Assembly: GCA_949987565.1 (NCBI GenBank)
Contig: OX465113.1
Coordinates: 1,067,764-1,131,763, forward strand
Length of the DNA: 64,000 bases
DNA from: Luidia sarsii
Lineage: Eukaryota; Echinodermata; Asteroidea; Paxillosida; Luidiidae
Direction of reading: 5' to 3'
In this document: positions 44,009-57,100 of the stretch, piece by piece
How the letters are laid out: each line of letters opens with the position of its first letter
How positions within the stretch are numbered: the stretch's first letter is position 1
Notes under the pieces: generated by a model
The model's input: the letters and a program-made list of their open reading frames with translations, nothing else
Databases searched by the model: none
What the model was told of the DNA's origin: nothing
Translations under genes and position numbers: made by a program

Positions 44009-47000
44009 ACGTTAGGCTTGAGCTTAATATATATTTCTTGGGCGTTATATATTTCTCTTACCTGTTATAATATCAAAGGCATCTTTAAACAAACATATAT
44101 CCCTAGTTTCTTGGTGAATACTCTGTACTTAACAAACCAACAAACCTTCAAAATCGCCTACAAACCACAACCTGTATTTTAGGGTTTTGTCTGACAGAGG
44201 CCAGAGGTCAAGAGGTCAAGCCTGATCCATGGATTTGTAAAGGGGCCCCATTCATTTTGCCTTTGGTGGTAAAAAAAAACAATTGATTGCATCATTTTGT
44301 TTTTGTCTTCGATTTGTTTTATGTGCTGCATAAATGGCTAGGGTTTGCTTAGCTTAAAATGCACAGAGAATATTGACATGCCGCTTGACTTTATTTAGCA
44401 GATCACATTGGTGCTACAACCGAAAAACACGAGAAAAACTCCCTGAAGGTTGGTACTTAAACTCTTATGAGTTGTCCCAGATTGATAAACCTTGTGGTAG
44501 GTCAGATGGGTCAAGAATTGCTTTGCAGAAACAGATATGGGATCTTCTCTCTGTTACCCAATGCAACTGAACTGACCCACGCCCTTTCGGCCTTGACTGT
44601 AGGATTGTGTGAGGTTATGTCTACTGCCACCTAGAGGCCAAATATGTCCATCCCATTATCCCCTCCCTGCATTGAAATCACACAGAGAGACTCTAATGTA
44701 ACACATCAACTCCTGCATATTGATTATTAAAGATGCCATCCTAACTTTATCAGTGGTAACTATAATTATAAGCCAATTGTTTTAATGCATGAATTGTATT
44801 AGATGCCTACAATGTACTTTGATTACCTATTGCCATTTTAATTTGTTAAGAAGGTGTAGTCTTAGATGTTAGATATTAGCCGCAAAAGAACCATTGGTCT
44901 TTGCTGATAACTGACCAAAGAAGCTACAATCATTGGTCACAGGTATACGAGAGTCACAACACTGGGATGTTTTCAATTTGAGCAGCGTGCCATTGATTTC
45001 AGTGAGACCATTGGGAAGGGCTCGCTTGAACGAGTCCCCGTTTGTGTTGTTTTTGAATACTTATGTCTTTCATGCAGATGCACATACGCAGATAAAACCA
45101 TCGGCTTGTCCTTTGGTTGGTTTTAAGTCAGAGATGATATCATGTATATAAGGTATTAAGCAAAAACAAAATCATATTAAGAATTCTTTTATTAAGGATG
45201 CGTTAATTGTGTTGGGCAGCAAATGAGCTTTTCTCATTGTTTTGGCAATTTTGTTCACCCAACATTCGACTTAAAGATTGTTGGGGGGATGGCCAAATTA
45301 TTGAAATTTATGGAACAAATAATGATATATATATTAATTGGATTTATCCAGGATGGATTTCACCAAGCCATACGATGCATCGTAACTCAACTTGCAATGG
45401 ATAACCCATTGGAAGTTGCAATGGACCATATTGTTTCTGTGCAACACCTTGCGATTGATGGTAAGCCACTTTGGGTTGGATGAATTCGACCACCCACTGT
45501 TCGGCTGCATAATATCAAATGTGAAGTATCTAGTCATAGCTAGATAGCTATGCATTGTGGAAGAACTAATTATGCGTATTTGTGGTGACACCATGTAAAG
45601 TGTTGCTCCTTTGTGAGTGAGCGTGGTTCTAAAAAACCGGGGTGGGGGTTACTCGACGTTTCAGACATTGTACTCTGTTCGTCTTCAAAAGAAAGGGGTG
45701 TGGGCGCCAGTCAGAAGCAATTAACCATTAACTGTCAGTATATCTCCAGGGATATTTTCATTCAGATGCAACGAGCATTCGTGGATGCAGCTTTTTCAAT
45801 TTGTCAAACAAAGGGAAAAAATGACTGGGAACTTTTGAACAATTTAGAAAAATGGTACTACATTTTTAGTTTTTTTTTGTTCAGCTGATCTTGCGGCTAT
45901 TCACCCCAATCTTATATGGATAACATACACTCATTGTATGTTAAATGTGCAGTTGGGTTCAAAGGTTAACGAGAGGACGATAGTTAGTACGATAGTAGAC
46001 ACATCCAGTTCTCCTGGAGATTTTGTAAAGTGCTCTGAAATAATAGTGACAAGAATGGAAGTGCTTGATAAGAGTTGGTTGACGGGTAGCTTGGAGGTAT
46101 GTGGAAAGGTTTACGGGCGTTGGCCTGCACGCCACCTCTGCGTAGAATGAGTGTGGGTCCTAAGGAGAGCCGGGTTACTCAACGTTTCGGACAGTGCGTG
46201 CTCTGCCCGCCTCCCGGAGAATGTTGGCTTCCAATTGATCATGCGCAGTGTCTCTGCACAGCCACTTTGAACCGGGCCACTGTCCAGTGTGTATGATTGT
46301 CTTACGGGGGATGGAAAATGTACCATTTTCAGAACTCAAAACGCCTGACGCCGGTTTCGATCCTAGCAGGAACTTTCTCAAAGGCAGAGTCAGAACTCGC
46401 TAAAACGATATACCAATCGGAACAATATAGATACACGAAATCCATAACCTAATTCAGGGCCGCACTCATTCTCGCATTCTCCAACGAGATAAAGTGCGAA
46501 CCTTTCACAGCGAAGGTACTTCCTGATCCGCCCAATGGGCTGCTGTAACTTAAAGCTAAAGACCGTGTACATGTATAGATTGACGCATATGCAGTTGTAA
46601 TCAAAGATTTGTATTTTGTACTAAAAAAACAACACTTGGCAAGCAAAGCCTGTTGACCAGGTCATATTTCTTACAAACTGTATATTGGAGAGCCAGACTT
46701 TTTTTACCTGAGCATATTCATATTCATATTCATTATTTTATATATATTTTTGATATTGTCTATCTTCCATTTTTCTGTAAATATGCAAGCATTATGGTTA
46801 CAAACTATTGTACTGTACCTAGAACCTACGTATTGCTGTCATCGTTCATTAAGATGTAATTACATGCATGGTTGAAGCATTTAAGTGCTGCATGCAAGAA
46901 GGTCACCACTTGGAGATTTTTAAAAGTTATGCAGACTTTTGGAAACACTTTTCAAGTATTGCCAAAAAATCCAAAATTTAAAGCCTAGGGCCTCATATAG

Positions 47001-48840
47001 TCCCAGCCTAGCGGGACCTTACTCTGAGGCTCAATTCACACATGCAGCACACTAATGCAAATTTGATTGACAGCCTTCAGCAAGAGACTTTACAGCCACT
47101 TCGCTCTGGGCCCCTGACCCCTGACCCCTGACCCGTGCCCTGATTGTCTCACAGGAGGGCCGTGAGCAATGTGCCATTTTCAAAACTTATTTGTAAACAA
47201 TCGGAAAATAATACCAGCGAAAGAAATCAGTGTACACTATAATGTACCCGCGAGTCAAACCTGGCACAATCGGACGTCTGTGTGGCTTTTGTCATGCCAC
47301 CTATTGCTTTGTGATTGGCTGACAAGAGTCACCTGAGAAATTGCGGTGTCCGGATTCGGAGGTCCCGGCGCGAAGTCTTGTGGCATTGAATAAGTATACC
47401 AATTCATCCACACTGCACAAGTTTCCTATGCGTGTGGTTTTGTTCAGAGCACGTGCGCATCGTCGAATAAGAGCCGGTATCATCAGCCGCCATCCGCGTT
47501 TTAAAGTCTCTCGTTGAAGCAATTTTCAGCATGCTGCAGGTATTCATTTGAAGATGGTTTTTGTATCAGTGTTGCATATAATTGTGGAGGTAGCTGGCTA
47601 TTAAATTGAGCAGCTCGGAGTTGCTATATTCCTTCTCCTCTCCGATTTCTGCATTGTCGGATTGCCTGAAATCCTCACCCAGACCGATTCTTCCGACACT
47701 ACTTGTCGTTTCCTAGACCATTCTTTTGGGAAATGCTTCTATGACATGTATAGAATAATGTTTGCACGAGCTGCCTGGGTTTTTTTTCAGCAGGCAATCG
47801 TGCAAAGCACCAAGCACACAGTGCGTTATTACGTCGAGTAGTGCAAACCCTCAATGAATTTTTCTATGGGTCGTTTGCGCTCTTCAATTCACAAATGGCA
47901 AAGAAAACTTTGACTTGACCGGGACTTGTACCCGACACATCTGGTTTTGCGTAGCAGCGCTTTCACCATATTATGAGTTATCCAGCCTTGGAATGGTGGC
48001 CTTCCCTGATAGTCAACTAGTCTGAGCCAGGGTTAGTTTTATCATGGAGGATCTCTACTTATTCCTCCATGGTTTTATATAGTGGTAGAGGTTTCCATCC
48101 TATTTGATGCTGTTTCAACAAGCTTTACTTTTCACTTCAGTTTCTCTATGCTTTGGCAGTACATGCTTTAGACGCCGACGAAGCATGGAATGATCCGAGC
48201 CGAGAATCCCTTTTCATGAAATCAGAACAGCAGGCTGGTTGACCTCATGTGGGTGACCCCGGTACACCCAGGAATGAGGAAAGCAGGTTACACACACGGT
48301 AGACCGTTCGAAAGGCGTGGGGGAATCCCCGTAAGCTGCAGGGGTAGTTCACCTCCTGTACCTCTTGTCTGCAATGATTTAATTGAGTTCAGCTGTCGAC
48401 TGAAGGCGCATATACATGTGCAGACACAACAGCCAGGGTAAATGCGAACGTGAATCATGTTATCTTCGACCTTTAGATAAATATCTAGAGGCCATGGTTA
48501 AAGAGCCACTTGATGATACTACTCCAGGTTTTCCCATGGATAGAGAACTTATTTGCTTCATTCTGACTTCATATTTTTCTTTAATCCTTACTTTCATTTT
48601 GGCTGATCTATCGAATGCAATAAATGAAGAATCTATATCTTTGCGTAGATGAAAAAAATACTCCTTAACTGCTGTGTTTTGTCGGACAATTGCATATTCG
48701 GATGGTTTACCTGGTTCAGTTGATGGTAAGTGGCAGTTTTATAGGGCTGGTTATACCCACCATCGGGTTAAATATCCCTGTCTACTGTCTCTACGTCATC
48801 ACTACCACTTCTCCCCATCTGGCTGCCTTTAAACGCGCCC
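44009..48840. other. Intergenic region with scattered repeats
   Basis: No coding region is supported. Recognisable repeat fragments: GTGTCACC/CTGCCC family at 45590-45720 and 46140-46240, hairpin family at 46345-46385, SINE tail at 47765-47870, SINE head (minus) at 47885-48000. Several open frames of 60-90 codons have no domain or splice context. Confidence 0.5.
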
Positions 48841-48845
48841 GGATG

Positions 48846-48984
48846 TATATAAACCCCACACGTTTTATTTGTATTTGGAGTCAGTCACACTGTCAGTCAC
48901 TCGGCAGAGCGGACCGACAAGTTTTGAAAGTTGTCGGCTTCTGGTCCCGGACGATAGCGACCCGTTGAACATATTGCCAAAGAG
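48846..48984 (+). promoter_or_regulatory. TATA/initiator core promoter and candidate non-coding first exon
   Basis: TATATAAA at 48846-48853 lies ~30 bases before TCAGTCACAC at 48881, a good initiator. A strong donor AGAG/GTACGT follows at 48984-48985. No ATG-led frame of note lies between. The next acceptor with a coding exon on this strand is ATTGCAG/ATG at 61291-61292, so this may be the 5' UTR exon of the Reeler gene with a ~12.3-kb intron. The link is inference. Confidence 0.5.
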
Positions 48985-49489
48985 GTACGTGCAACCCCGT
49001 CCCAGCCTGTCTCGAGTCTCGACCTGATTTTCATGCAAACGAGTCCTCATGGTTTCCTGGCGAGTGGCAATTTCCAATATCCTATTTCTTGAGGAAGGAG
49101 TGGACGAGCGAAGAAACATGCCTCTGGAAATGTTAGAACCCTTTCTGTCGTGTGTTTGCCCGGGAGTGATATTTGATTATTTGTTTTCGGTAAATTTTAG
49201 TAACTTTGAACACTGCTGGAGAGGATTATGACAAGGACACATGGAATATGTCGGTGAATGGACCTCAAAATAGCTGGGAAGGGTCCTGGCAGCCCATGAT
49301 ATACATTTCTGGCGAAACTGAATGATTTAAACCATAAAAAGTGTTTTATTTTTGGACCAAAAATTGGCATGGTAGAAAGGCATTTCTGCGTTCTTTGAAC
49401 AAAATCTCTTCAGATTTTTTTTCTCTTCATGAATTTTCCCTGTCAGGAAATTTGACCAGAATTTTTCCGTAATGTCTTCTATAGGTCAC

Positions 49490-52150
49490 TAGAAGTCTCC
49501 TCAGCAATTTTGAAGCCAATCTAAAGACAAATATGACAACAAGGCTATAGCCTTGCCAAAACCCAATTTTTCGACCAAATAAGAAAGGAATTTTGACGAA
49601 ATTTCTTCAGAAATGTGTTCTATGGGTTAATAGAAGTCTCCTCAGCAATTTTGGAGTCAATCTGAAGACATAAATATTGGGTCAAAAATGGCCAAAAACA
49701 ACAAGGCTATAGCCTTGCCAAAACCAAATTTTCCGACCAAATAAGACAAAGTTTTTCCCTGGCAGGAATTTCGACGAAATTTCTTCAGAAATGTGTTCTA
49801 TGGGTTAATAGAAGTCTCCTCAGCAATTTTGGAGCCAATCTGAAGACATAAATTTTGGGTCAAAAATGGCCAAAATTGACAAGGCTATAGCCTTGCCAAA
49901 ACCCAATTTTCCGACCAAATAAGACAGTTTTTCCCTGGAAGGATTTTCGACGAAATTTCTTCAGAAATGTGTTCTGTGGGTCAATAGAACTTGTCTCCTC
50001 ATCAATTTTGGAGCCAATCTGAAGACAAAAAATTTTGGGTCAAAAATGGCCAAAAATGACAACAAGGCTATAGCCTTGCCAAAACCCAATTTTCCGACCA
50101 AATAAGACAAAATTTTTCCCTGGAAGGAATTTCGACGAAATTTCTTCAGAAATATGTTCTGTGTCCGTAGAAGTCTACTCAGCGATTTTGGAGCCAATCT
50201 GAAGACATAAATTTTGGGTTAAAAATGGCCCAAAATGACAACAAGGCTATAGCCTTGCCAAAACCCAATTTTCCGACCAAATAAGACAGTTTTTCCCTGG
50301 AAGGATTTTCGACGAAATTTCTTCAGAAATGTGTTCTGTGGGTCAATAGAACTTGTCTCCTCATCAATTTTGGAGCCAATCTGAAGACAAAAAATTTTTG
50401 GTCAAAAATGGCCAAAATTGACAACAAGGCTATAGCCTTGCCAAAACCAAATTTTCCGACCAAATAAGACAAAGTTTTTCCCTGGCAGGAATTTCGACGA
50501 AATTTCTTCAGAAATGTGTTCTATGGGTTAATAGAAGTCTCCTCAGCAATTTTGGAGCCAATCTGAAGACATAAATTTTGGGTCAAAAATGGCCAAAATT
50601 GACAAGGCTATAGCCTTGCCAAAACCCAATTTTCCGACCAAATAAGACAGTTTTTCCTTGGAAGGATTTTCGACGAAATTTCTTCAGAAATGTGTTCTGT
50701 GGGTCAATAGAACTTGTCTCCTCATCAATTTTGGAGCCAATCTGAAGACAAAAAATTTGGGGTCAAAAATGGCCAAAAATGACAACAAGGCTATAGCCTT
50801 GCCAAAACCCAATTTTCCGACCAAATAAGACAAAATTTTTCCCTGGAAGGAATTTCGACGAAATTTCTTCAGAAATATGTTCTGTGTCCGTAGAAGTCTA
50901 CTCAGCGATTTTGGAGCCAATCTGAAGACATAAATTTTGGGTCAAAAATGGCCAAAAATGACAACAAGGCTATAGCCTTGCCAAAACCCAATTTTCCGAC
51001 CAAATAAGACAAAGTTTTTCCCTGAAAGGATTTTCGACGAAATTTCTTCAGAAATATGTTCTATGGGTCAATAGAAGTCTCCTCAGCAATTTTGGATCCA
51101 ATCTGAAGACATAAATTTTGTGTCAAAAATGGCCAAAATTGACAAGGCTATATATAGCCTTGCCAAAACCCAATTTTCCGACCAAATAAGACAAAGTTTT
51201 TCCCTGGCAGGAATTTCGACGAAATTTCTTCAGAAATGTGTTCTATGGGTCAATAGAAGTCTCCTCAGCAATTTTGGAGCCAATCTGAAGACATAAATTT
51301 TGGTTCAAAAATGGCCAAAATTGACAACAAGGCTATAGCCTTGCCAAAAACCAATTTTCCGACCAAAAAAGACAAAGTTTTTCCCTGGGTGGAATTTCGA
51401 CGAAATTTCTTCAGAAATGTGTTCTATGGGTTAATAGAAGTCTCCTCAGCACTTTTGGAGCCAATCTGAAGACAAAAAATTTTGGGTCAAAAATGGCCAA
51501 AATTGACAAGGCTATAGCCTTGCCAAAACCCAATTTTCCGACCAAATAAGACAAAGTTTTTCCCTGGCTGGAATTTCGACGAAATTTCTTCAGAAATATG
51601 TTCTATGGGTCAATAGAAGTCTCCTCAGCAATTTCGGAGCCAATCTGAAGACATAAATTTTGGGTCAAAAATGGCCAAAATTGACAACAAGGCTATAGCC
51701 TTGCCAAAACCCAATTTTCCGACCAAATAAGACAAAGTTTTCCCTGGAAGGAATTTCGACGAAATTTCTTCAGAAATATGTTCTGTGTCCGTAGAAGTCT
51801 ACTCAGCGATTTTGGAGCCAATCTGAAGACATAAATTTTGGGTCAAAAATGGCCAAAAATGACAACAAGGCTATAGTCTTGCCAAAACCCAATTTTCCGA
51901 CCAAATAAGACAAAGTTTTTCCCTGGCAGGAATTTCGACGAAATTTCTTCAGAAATGTGTTCTATGGGTCAATAGAAGTCTCCTCAGCAATTTTGGAGCC
52001 AATCTGAAGACATAAATTTTGGGTCAAAAATGGCCAAAATTGACAACAAGGCTATAGCCTTGCCAAAACCCAATTTTCCGACCAAATAAGACAACGTTTT
52101 TCCCTGGGTGGAATTTCGACGAAATTTCTTCAGAAATGTGTTCTATGTGT
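49490..52150 (+). repeat. Satellite array 1, ~181-bp monomer
   Basis: About 15 head-to-tail copies. Each has the 14-base palindrome AAGGCTATAGCCTT, then CCAATTTTCCGACCAAATAAG, GGAATTTCGACGAAATTTC, CAGAAATGTGTTCTATGGG, GTCTCCTCAGCAATTTTGG and GGGTCAAAAATGGCC. A degenerate edge monomer starts near 49360. Identical translated frames at 49961-50197 and 50684-50920 show a 723-base higher-order period (four monomers). Confidence 0.95.
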
Positions 52151-52476
52151 CACTAGTGACGTTTACAATGTCACTTTTAGTATTTCGGACATTCAGATCA
52201 AAACGATTGGCTAATTTCCCTGTAATTCCATCCCACTGAGAGGATATTCATTACCATTCTGCTCGTTCATTTTTTTTATGGTACCCACAAAATGGGGACT
52301 TTAGAAAACTTTTCTCTTTCGAAATCACGATGGTAATTTTTGTACTTGAAACTTCATTCCCACTTGTAGATAGCAGTTTTTGTACTTATATAGGGGCCTA
52401 CTGTTTATATTTTTTTTTTCTTTTAACTTTCAATACGATGCTTTATATATTAGTTCCAAGTTTTTTAAGTAAGAAG

Positions 52477-52547
52477 GACGTGTTGGTGTAGCGGATACAC
52501 TCCCTAACTTCTAACTTGGTGACCCGAGTTCGAGTCCTGGCGATGTC
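52477..52547 (+). repeat. tRNA-like sequence between satellite blocks
   Basis: GACGTGTTGGTGTAGCGG resembles a D arm, GAGTTCGAGTCCTGG a T arm, and the ends partly pair (GACGT/ATGTC). The acceptor stem has mismatches, so it is probably a SINE head or tRNA pseudogene rather than a working tRNA. Confidence 0.45.
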
Positions 52548-52673
52548 AGGGTCCTTGTTCGAGTTTCAAATTAAATAAATAATGGCTTTTAACTTTTTTT
52601 TCGACATCTAAACCTGTCTTAAAAAGGGTAAAATTCCATTTTATTTTATCTAGTGGGGTAGAGGGGGTGGGAC

Positions 52674-53195
52674 AGGTTGGGGATTGTGGGGAGGTTGGGG
52701 TTTGTGGGGAGGTTGGGGTTTGTGGGGAGGTTGGGGTTTGTGGGGAGGTTGGGGTTTGTGGGGAGGTTGGGGTTTGTGGGGAGGTTGGGGTTTGTGGGGA
52801 GGTTGGGGTTTGTGGGGTGGTTGGGGTTTGTGGGGAGGTTGGGGTTTGTGGGGAGGTTGGGGTTTGTGGGGTGGTTGGGGTTTGTGGGGTGGTTGGGGTT
52901 TGTGGGGTGGTTGGGGTTTGTGGGGTGGTTGGGGTTTGTGGGGTGGTTGGGGTTTGTGGGGAGGTTGGGGTTTGTGGGGAGGTTGGGGTTTGTGGGGTGG
53001 TTGGGGTTTGTGGGGTGGTTGGGGTTTGTGGGGAGGTTGGGGTTTGTGGGGAGGTTGGGGTTTGTGGGGAGGTTGGGGATTGTGGGGTGGCCGGGGATTG
53101 TGGGGTGGCCGGGGATTGTGGGGTGGCCGGGGATTGTGGGGTGGCCGGGGATTGTGGGGTGGCCGGGGATTGAGGGGTGGCCGGGGATTGAGGGG
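52674..53195 (+). repeat. 18-bp G-rich minisatellite (GGTTGGGGTTTGTGGGGA)
   Basis: About 28 copies with A/T change at the last base (GGGGA or GGGGT); the last ~6 become GGCCGGGGATTGTGGGGT. Four-G runs every few bases predict stable quadruplexes on the plus strand. Because 18 is divisible by three, several frames are open on both strands without meaning. Confidence 0.95.
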
Positions 53196-53275
53196 TGGCC
53201 GGGTGCATCCACCCGGGATCGAACCCTCGGCCTTGAGGTTCCCAGTCGAGCCACTGAACCTCTAGCCTCATGAGT
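53195..53275 (-). repeat. tRNA-derived fragment at the end of the G-rich minisatellite
   Basis: On the minus strand: GAGGCTAGAGGTTCAGTGGC, CGACTGGGAACCTC and GGGTTCGATCCCGGG, an intact B box. The minisatellite may have grown from the 3' side of this element. Confidence 0.55.
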
Positions 53276-53344
53276 CCCCCCCACCCACCCCTAAAAAACC
53301 AATCTATTTAAACCTTCGGTTACCTTAATATAATTAAAAAACAT

Positions 53345-54095
53345 TAAATTAAAGACTCGACATGCCCGGGGATCGAACCTGCAACCTTGAGGTTACAGAC
53401 CCTGGGACACCCACGCCACGCTATGCGCACCAGTTGACTTTTGGTCGAAATTTCAGATACTTATAGGTTGGGTTTGTACTTGGTAATTTGAAGAAGAAAA
53501 ATGTAACTGTTGCATCCTTGGGGATCGAACCTGCAACCTTGAGGTTACAGACCCTGGGACACCCACGCCACGCCATGCGCACCAGTTGACTTTTGGTCGA
53601 AATTTCAGATACTTATAGGTTGGGTTTGTACTTGGTAATTTGAAGAAGAAAATTGTTACGTTACATCCCTGGGGATCGAACCTGCAACCTTGAGGTTACA
53701 GACCCTGGGACACCCACGACACGCCATTCGCACCAGTTGACTTTTGGTCGAAATTTCAGATACTTATAGGTTGGGTTTGTACTTTGTAATTTGAAGAAGA
53801 AAAAATGTTACGTTACATCCCTGGGGATCGAACCTGCAACCATGAAGTTACAGATCCTGGGACACCCACGACACGCCATGCGCACCAGTTAATTTTTGGT
53901 CGAAATTTCAGACACTTATAGGTTGGGTTTGTACTTGGCAATTTGAAAAAGAAAAAATAATGTTACGTTACATCCTTGGGAATCGAACCTGCCACCTTGA
54001 ATTTACAGACCCTGGGACACCCACGACACGCCATGCCCACCAGTTGACTTTTGGTCGAAATTTCAGATACTTATAGGTTGGGTTTGTACTTGGTA
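53345..54095 (-). repeat. ~152-bp tandem array with a tRNA-like core
   Basis: Five copies, GATCGAACCTGCAACC at 53371, 53523, 53674, 53826 and (degenerate) 53981. On the minus strand each has GCAGGTTCGATCC (B box) and GCGTGGGTGTCCCAGGG, then non-tRNA sequence (CAAACCCAACCTATAAG). It is a tandemly amplified SINE-like unit. Confidence 0.85.
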
Positions 54096-54104
54096 ATTTG
54101 ATGT

Positions 54105-57100
54105 GATTTCTTCAGAAATGTGTTCTATGGGTCCCTAGAAGTCTTCTCAGCGATTTTGGAGCCAATCTGCAAACATAATTTTTTGGTCAAAAATGGCCAA
54201 ATATGACAACAAGGCTATAGTCTTGCCAAAACGCAATTTTCCGACCAAATAAGACAAAGTTTTCTCCTGGCTGGAATTTTGATTTTATTTCTTCAGAAAT
54301 GTGTTCTATGGGTCCGTAGAAGTCTTTTTGGCGATTTTGGAATATATCGGAAGACATCAATTTTGGGTCAAAAATGGCCAAATTTGACAACAAGGCTATA
54401 GTCTTGCCAAAACGCAATTTTCCGACCAAATGAGACAAAGTTTTTCCCTGGCAGGAATTTTGATGTGATTTCTTCAGAAATGTGTTCTATGGGTCCCTAA
54501 AATTCTACTCAGCAATTTTGGAGCCAATCTGAAGACATGAATTTTGGGTCAAAAATGGCCAAAAATGACAAGGCTATAGCCTTGCTAAAACCCAATTTTC
54601 CGACCAAATAAGACAAAGTTTTTCCCTGGCAGGAATTTCGACGAAATTTCATCAGAAATGTGTTCTATGGGTCAATAGAAGTCTCCTCAGCAATTTTGGA
54701 GTCAATCTGAAGACATAAATTTTGGGTCAAAAATGGCCAAAAAACAACAAGGCTATAGCCTTGCCAAAACCCAATTTTCCGACCAAATAAGACAAAGTTT
54801 TTCCTGGAAGGATTTTCGACGAAATTTCTTCAGAAATGTGTTCTGTTGGTCAATAGAAGTCTCCTCATCAATTTTGGAGCCAATCTGAAGACATAAATTT
54901 TGGGTCGAAAATGGCCAAAATTGACAACAAGGCTATAGCCTTGCCAAAACCCAATTTTCCGACCAAATAAGACAAAGTTTTTCCCTGAAAGGATTTTCGA
55001 CGAAATTTCATCAGAAATGTGTTCTATGGGTCAATAGAAGTCTCCTCAGCAATTTTGGAGTCAATCTGAAGACATAAATTTTGGGTCAAAAATGGCCAAA
55101 AATGACAACAAGGCTATAGGCTTGCCAAAACCCAATTTTCCGACCAAATAAGACAAAGTTTTTCCCTGGCAGGAATTTCGACGAAATTTCATCAGAAATG
55201 TGTTCTATGGGTCAATAGAAGTCTCCTCAGCAATTTTGGAGTCAATCTGAAGACATAAATTTTGGGTCAAAAATGGCCAAAAAACAACAAGGCTATAGCC
55301 TTGCCAAAACCCAATTTTCCGACCAAATAAGACAAAGTTTTTCCCTGGCAGGAATTTCGACGAAATTTCTTCAGAAATGTGTTCTATGGGTTAATAAAAG
55401 TCTCCTCAGCAATTTTGGAGTCAATCTGAAGACATAAATTTTGGGTCAAAATGGCCAAAATTGACAAGGCTATAGCCTTCCCAAAACCCAATTTTCCGAC
55501 CAAATAAGACAAAGTTTTTCCCTGGCAGGAATTTCGACGAAATTTCATCAGAAATGTGTTCTATGGGTCAATAGAAGTCTCCTCATCAATTTTGGAGTCA
55601 ATCTGAAGACATAAATTTTGGATCAAAAATGGCCAAAAAACAACAAGGCTATAGCCTTGCCAAAACCCAATTTTCCGACCAAATAAGACAAAGTTTTTCC
55701 CTGGCAGGAATTTCGACGAAATTTCATCAGAAATGTGTTCTATGGGTCAATAGAAGTCTCCTCATCAATTTTGGAGCCAATCTGAAGACATAATTTTTGG
55801 GTCAAAAATGGCCAAAAAACAACAAGGCTATAGCCTTGCCAAAACCCAATTTTCCGACCAAATAAGACAAAGTTTTTCCCTGGCAGGAATTTCGACGAAA
55901 TTTCTTCAGAAATGTGTTCTTTGGGTTAATAGAAGTCTCCTCAGCAATTTTGGAGTCAATCTAAAGACATAAATTTTGGGTCAAAAATGGCCAAAATTGA
56001 CAAGGCTATAATGGCCAAAAAACAACAAGGCTATAGCCTTGCCAAAACCCAATTTTCCGACCAAATGAGACAAAGTTTTTCCCTGAAAGGATTTTCGACA
56101 AAATTTCTTCAGAAATGTGTTCTATGGGTCAATAGAAGTCTCCTCAGCAATTTTGGAGTCAATCTGAAGACATAAATTTTGGGTCAAAAATGGCCCAAAA
56201 TGACAACAAGGCTATAGCCTTGCCAAAACCCAATTTTCCGACCAAATAAGAAAAAGTTTTCTCCTGGCTGGAATTTTGATTTTATTTCTTCAGAAATGTG
56301 TTCTATGGGTCCGTAGAAGTCTTTTTGGCGATTTTGGAATATATCGGAAGACATAAATTTTGGGTCAAAAATGGCCCAAAATGACAACAAGGCTATAGCC
56401 TTGCCAAAACGCAATTTTCCGACCAAATAAGACAAAGTTTTTCCCTGGCAGGAATTTTGATATGATTTCTTCAGAAATGTGTTCTATGGGTCCCTAGAAT
56501 TCTACTCAGCAATTTTGGAGCCAATCTGAAGACATAAATTTTGAGTCAAAAATGGCCAACAATGACAACAAGGCTATAGTCTTGCCAAAACCCAATTTTC
56601 CGACCAAATAAGACAAAGTTTTTTTCCTGGCAGGAATTTTGATGTTTTTTCTTCAGAAATGTGTTCTATGTGTCCGTAAAAGTCTCCTCAGCGATTTTGG
56701 AGGCAATCTGAAGACATAAATTTTGGGTCAAAAATGGCCAAAAATGACAACAAGGCTATAGCCTTGCTAAAACCCGATTTTTCGACCAAATAAGACAAAG
56801 TTTTTCCCTGGCAGGAATTTCGACGAAATTTCCTCAGAAATGTGTTCTATGGGTCAATAGAAGTCTCCTCAGCAATTTTGGAGTCAATCTGAAGACATAA
56901 ATTTTGGGTCAAAAATGGCCAAAATTGACAAGGCTATAGCCTTGCCAAAACCCAATTTTCCGACCAAATAAGACAAAGTTTTTCCTGGAAGGATTTTCGA
57001 CGAAATTTCTTCAGAACTGTGTTCTGTGGGTCAATAGAAGTCTCCTCATCAATTTTGGAGCCAATCTGAAGACATAAATTTTGGGTCAAAAATGGCCAAA

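Noticed and set aside
49961..50920. Two identical minus-strand 78-codon frames, possibly a gene family
   Set aside because: They are satellite monomers at a 723-base higher-order spacing, not genes.
52477..52547. Functional tRNA gene
   Set aside because: Acceptor stem pairs only partly and the variable region is irregular; called tRNA-like only.
52546..53284. Long open frames on both strands (TNPNLP, GLWGGW and similar repeats)
   Set aside because: They exist because an 18-base repeat has no stop in several frames; no start context, splicing or non-repeat coding sequence supports them.
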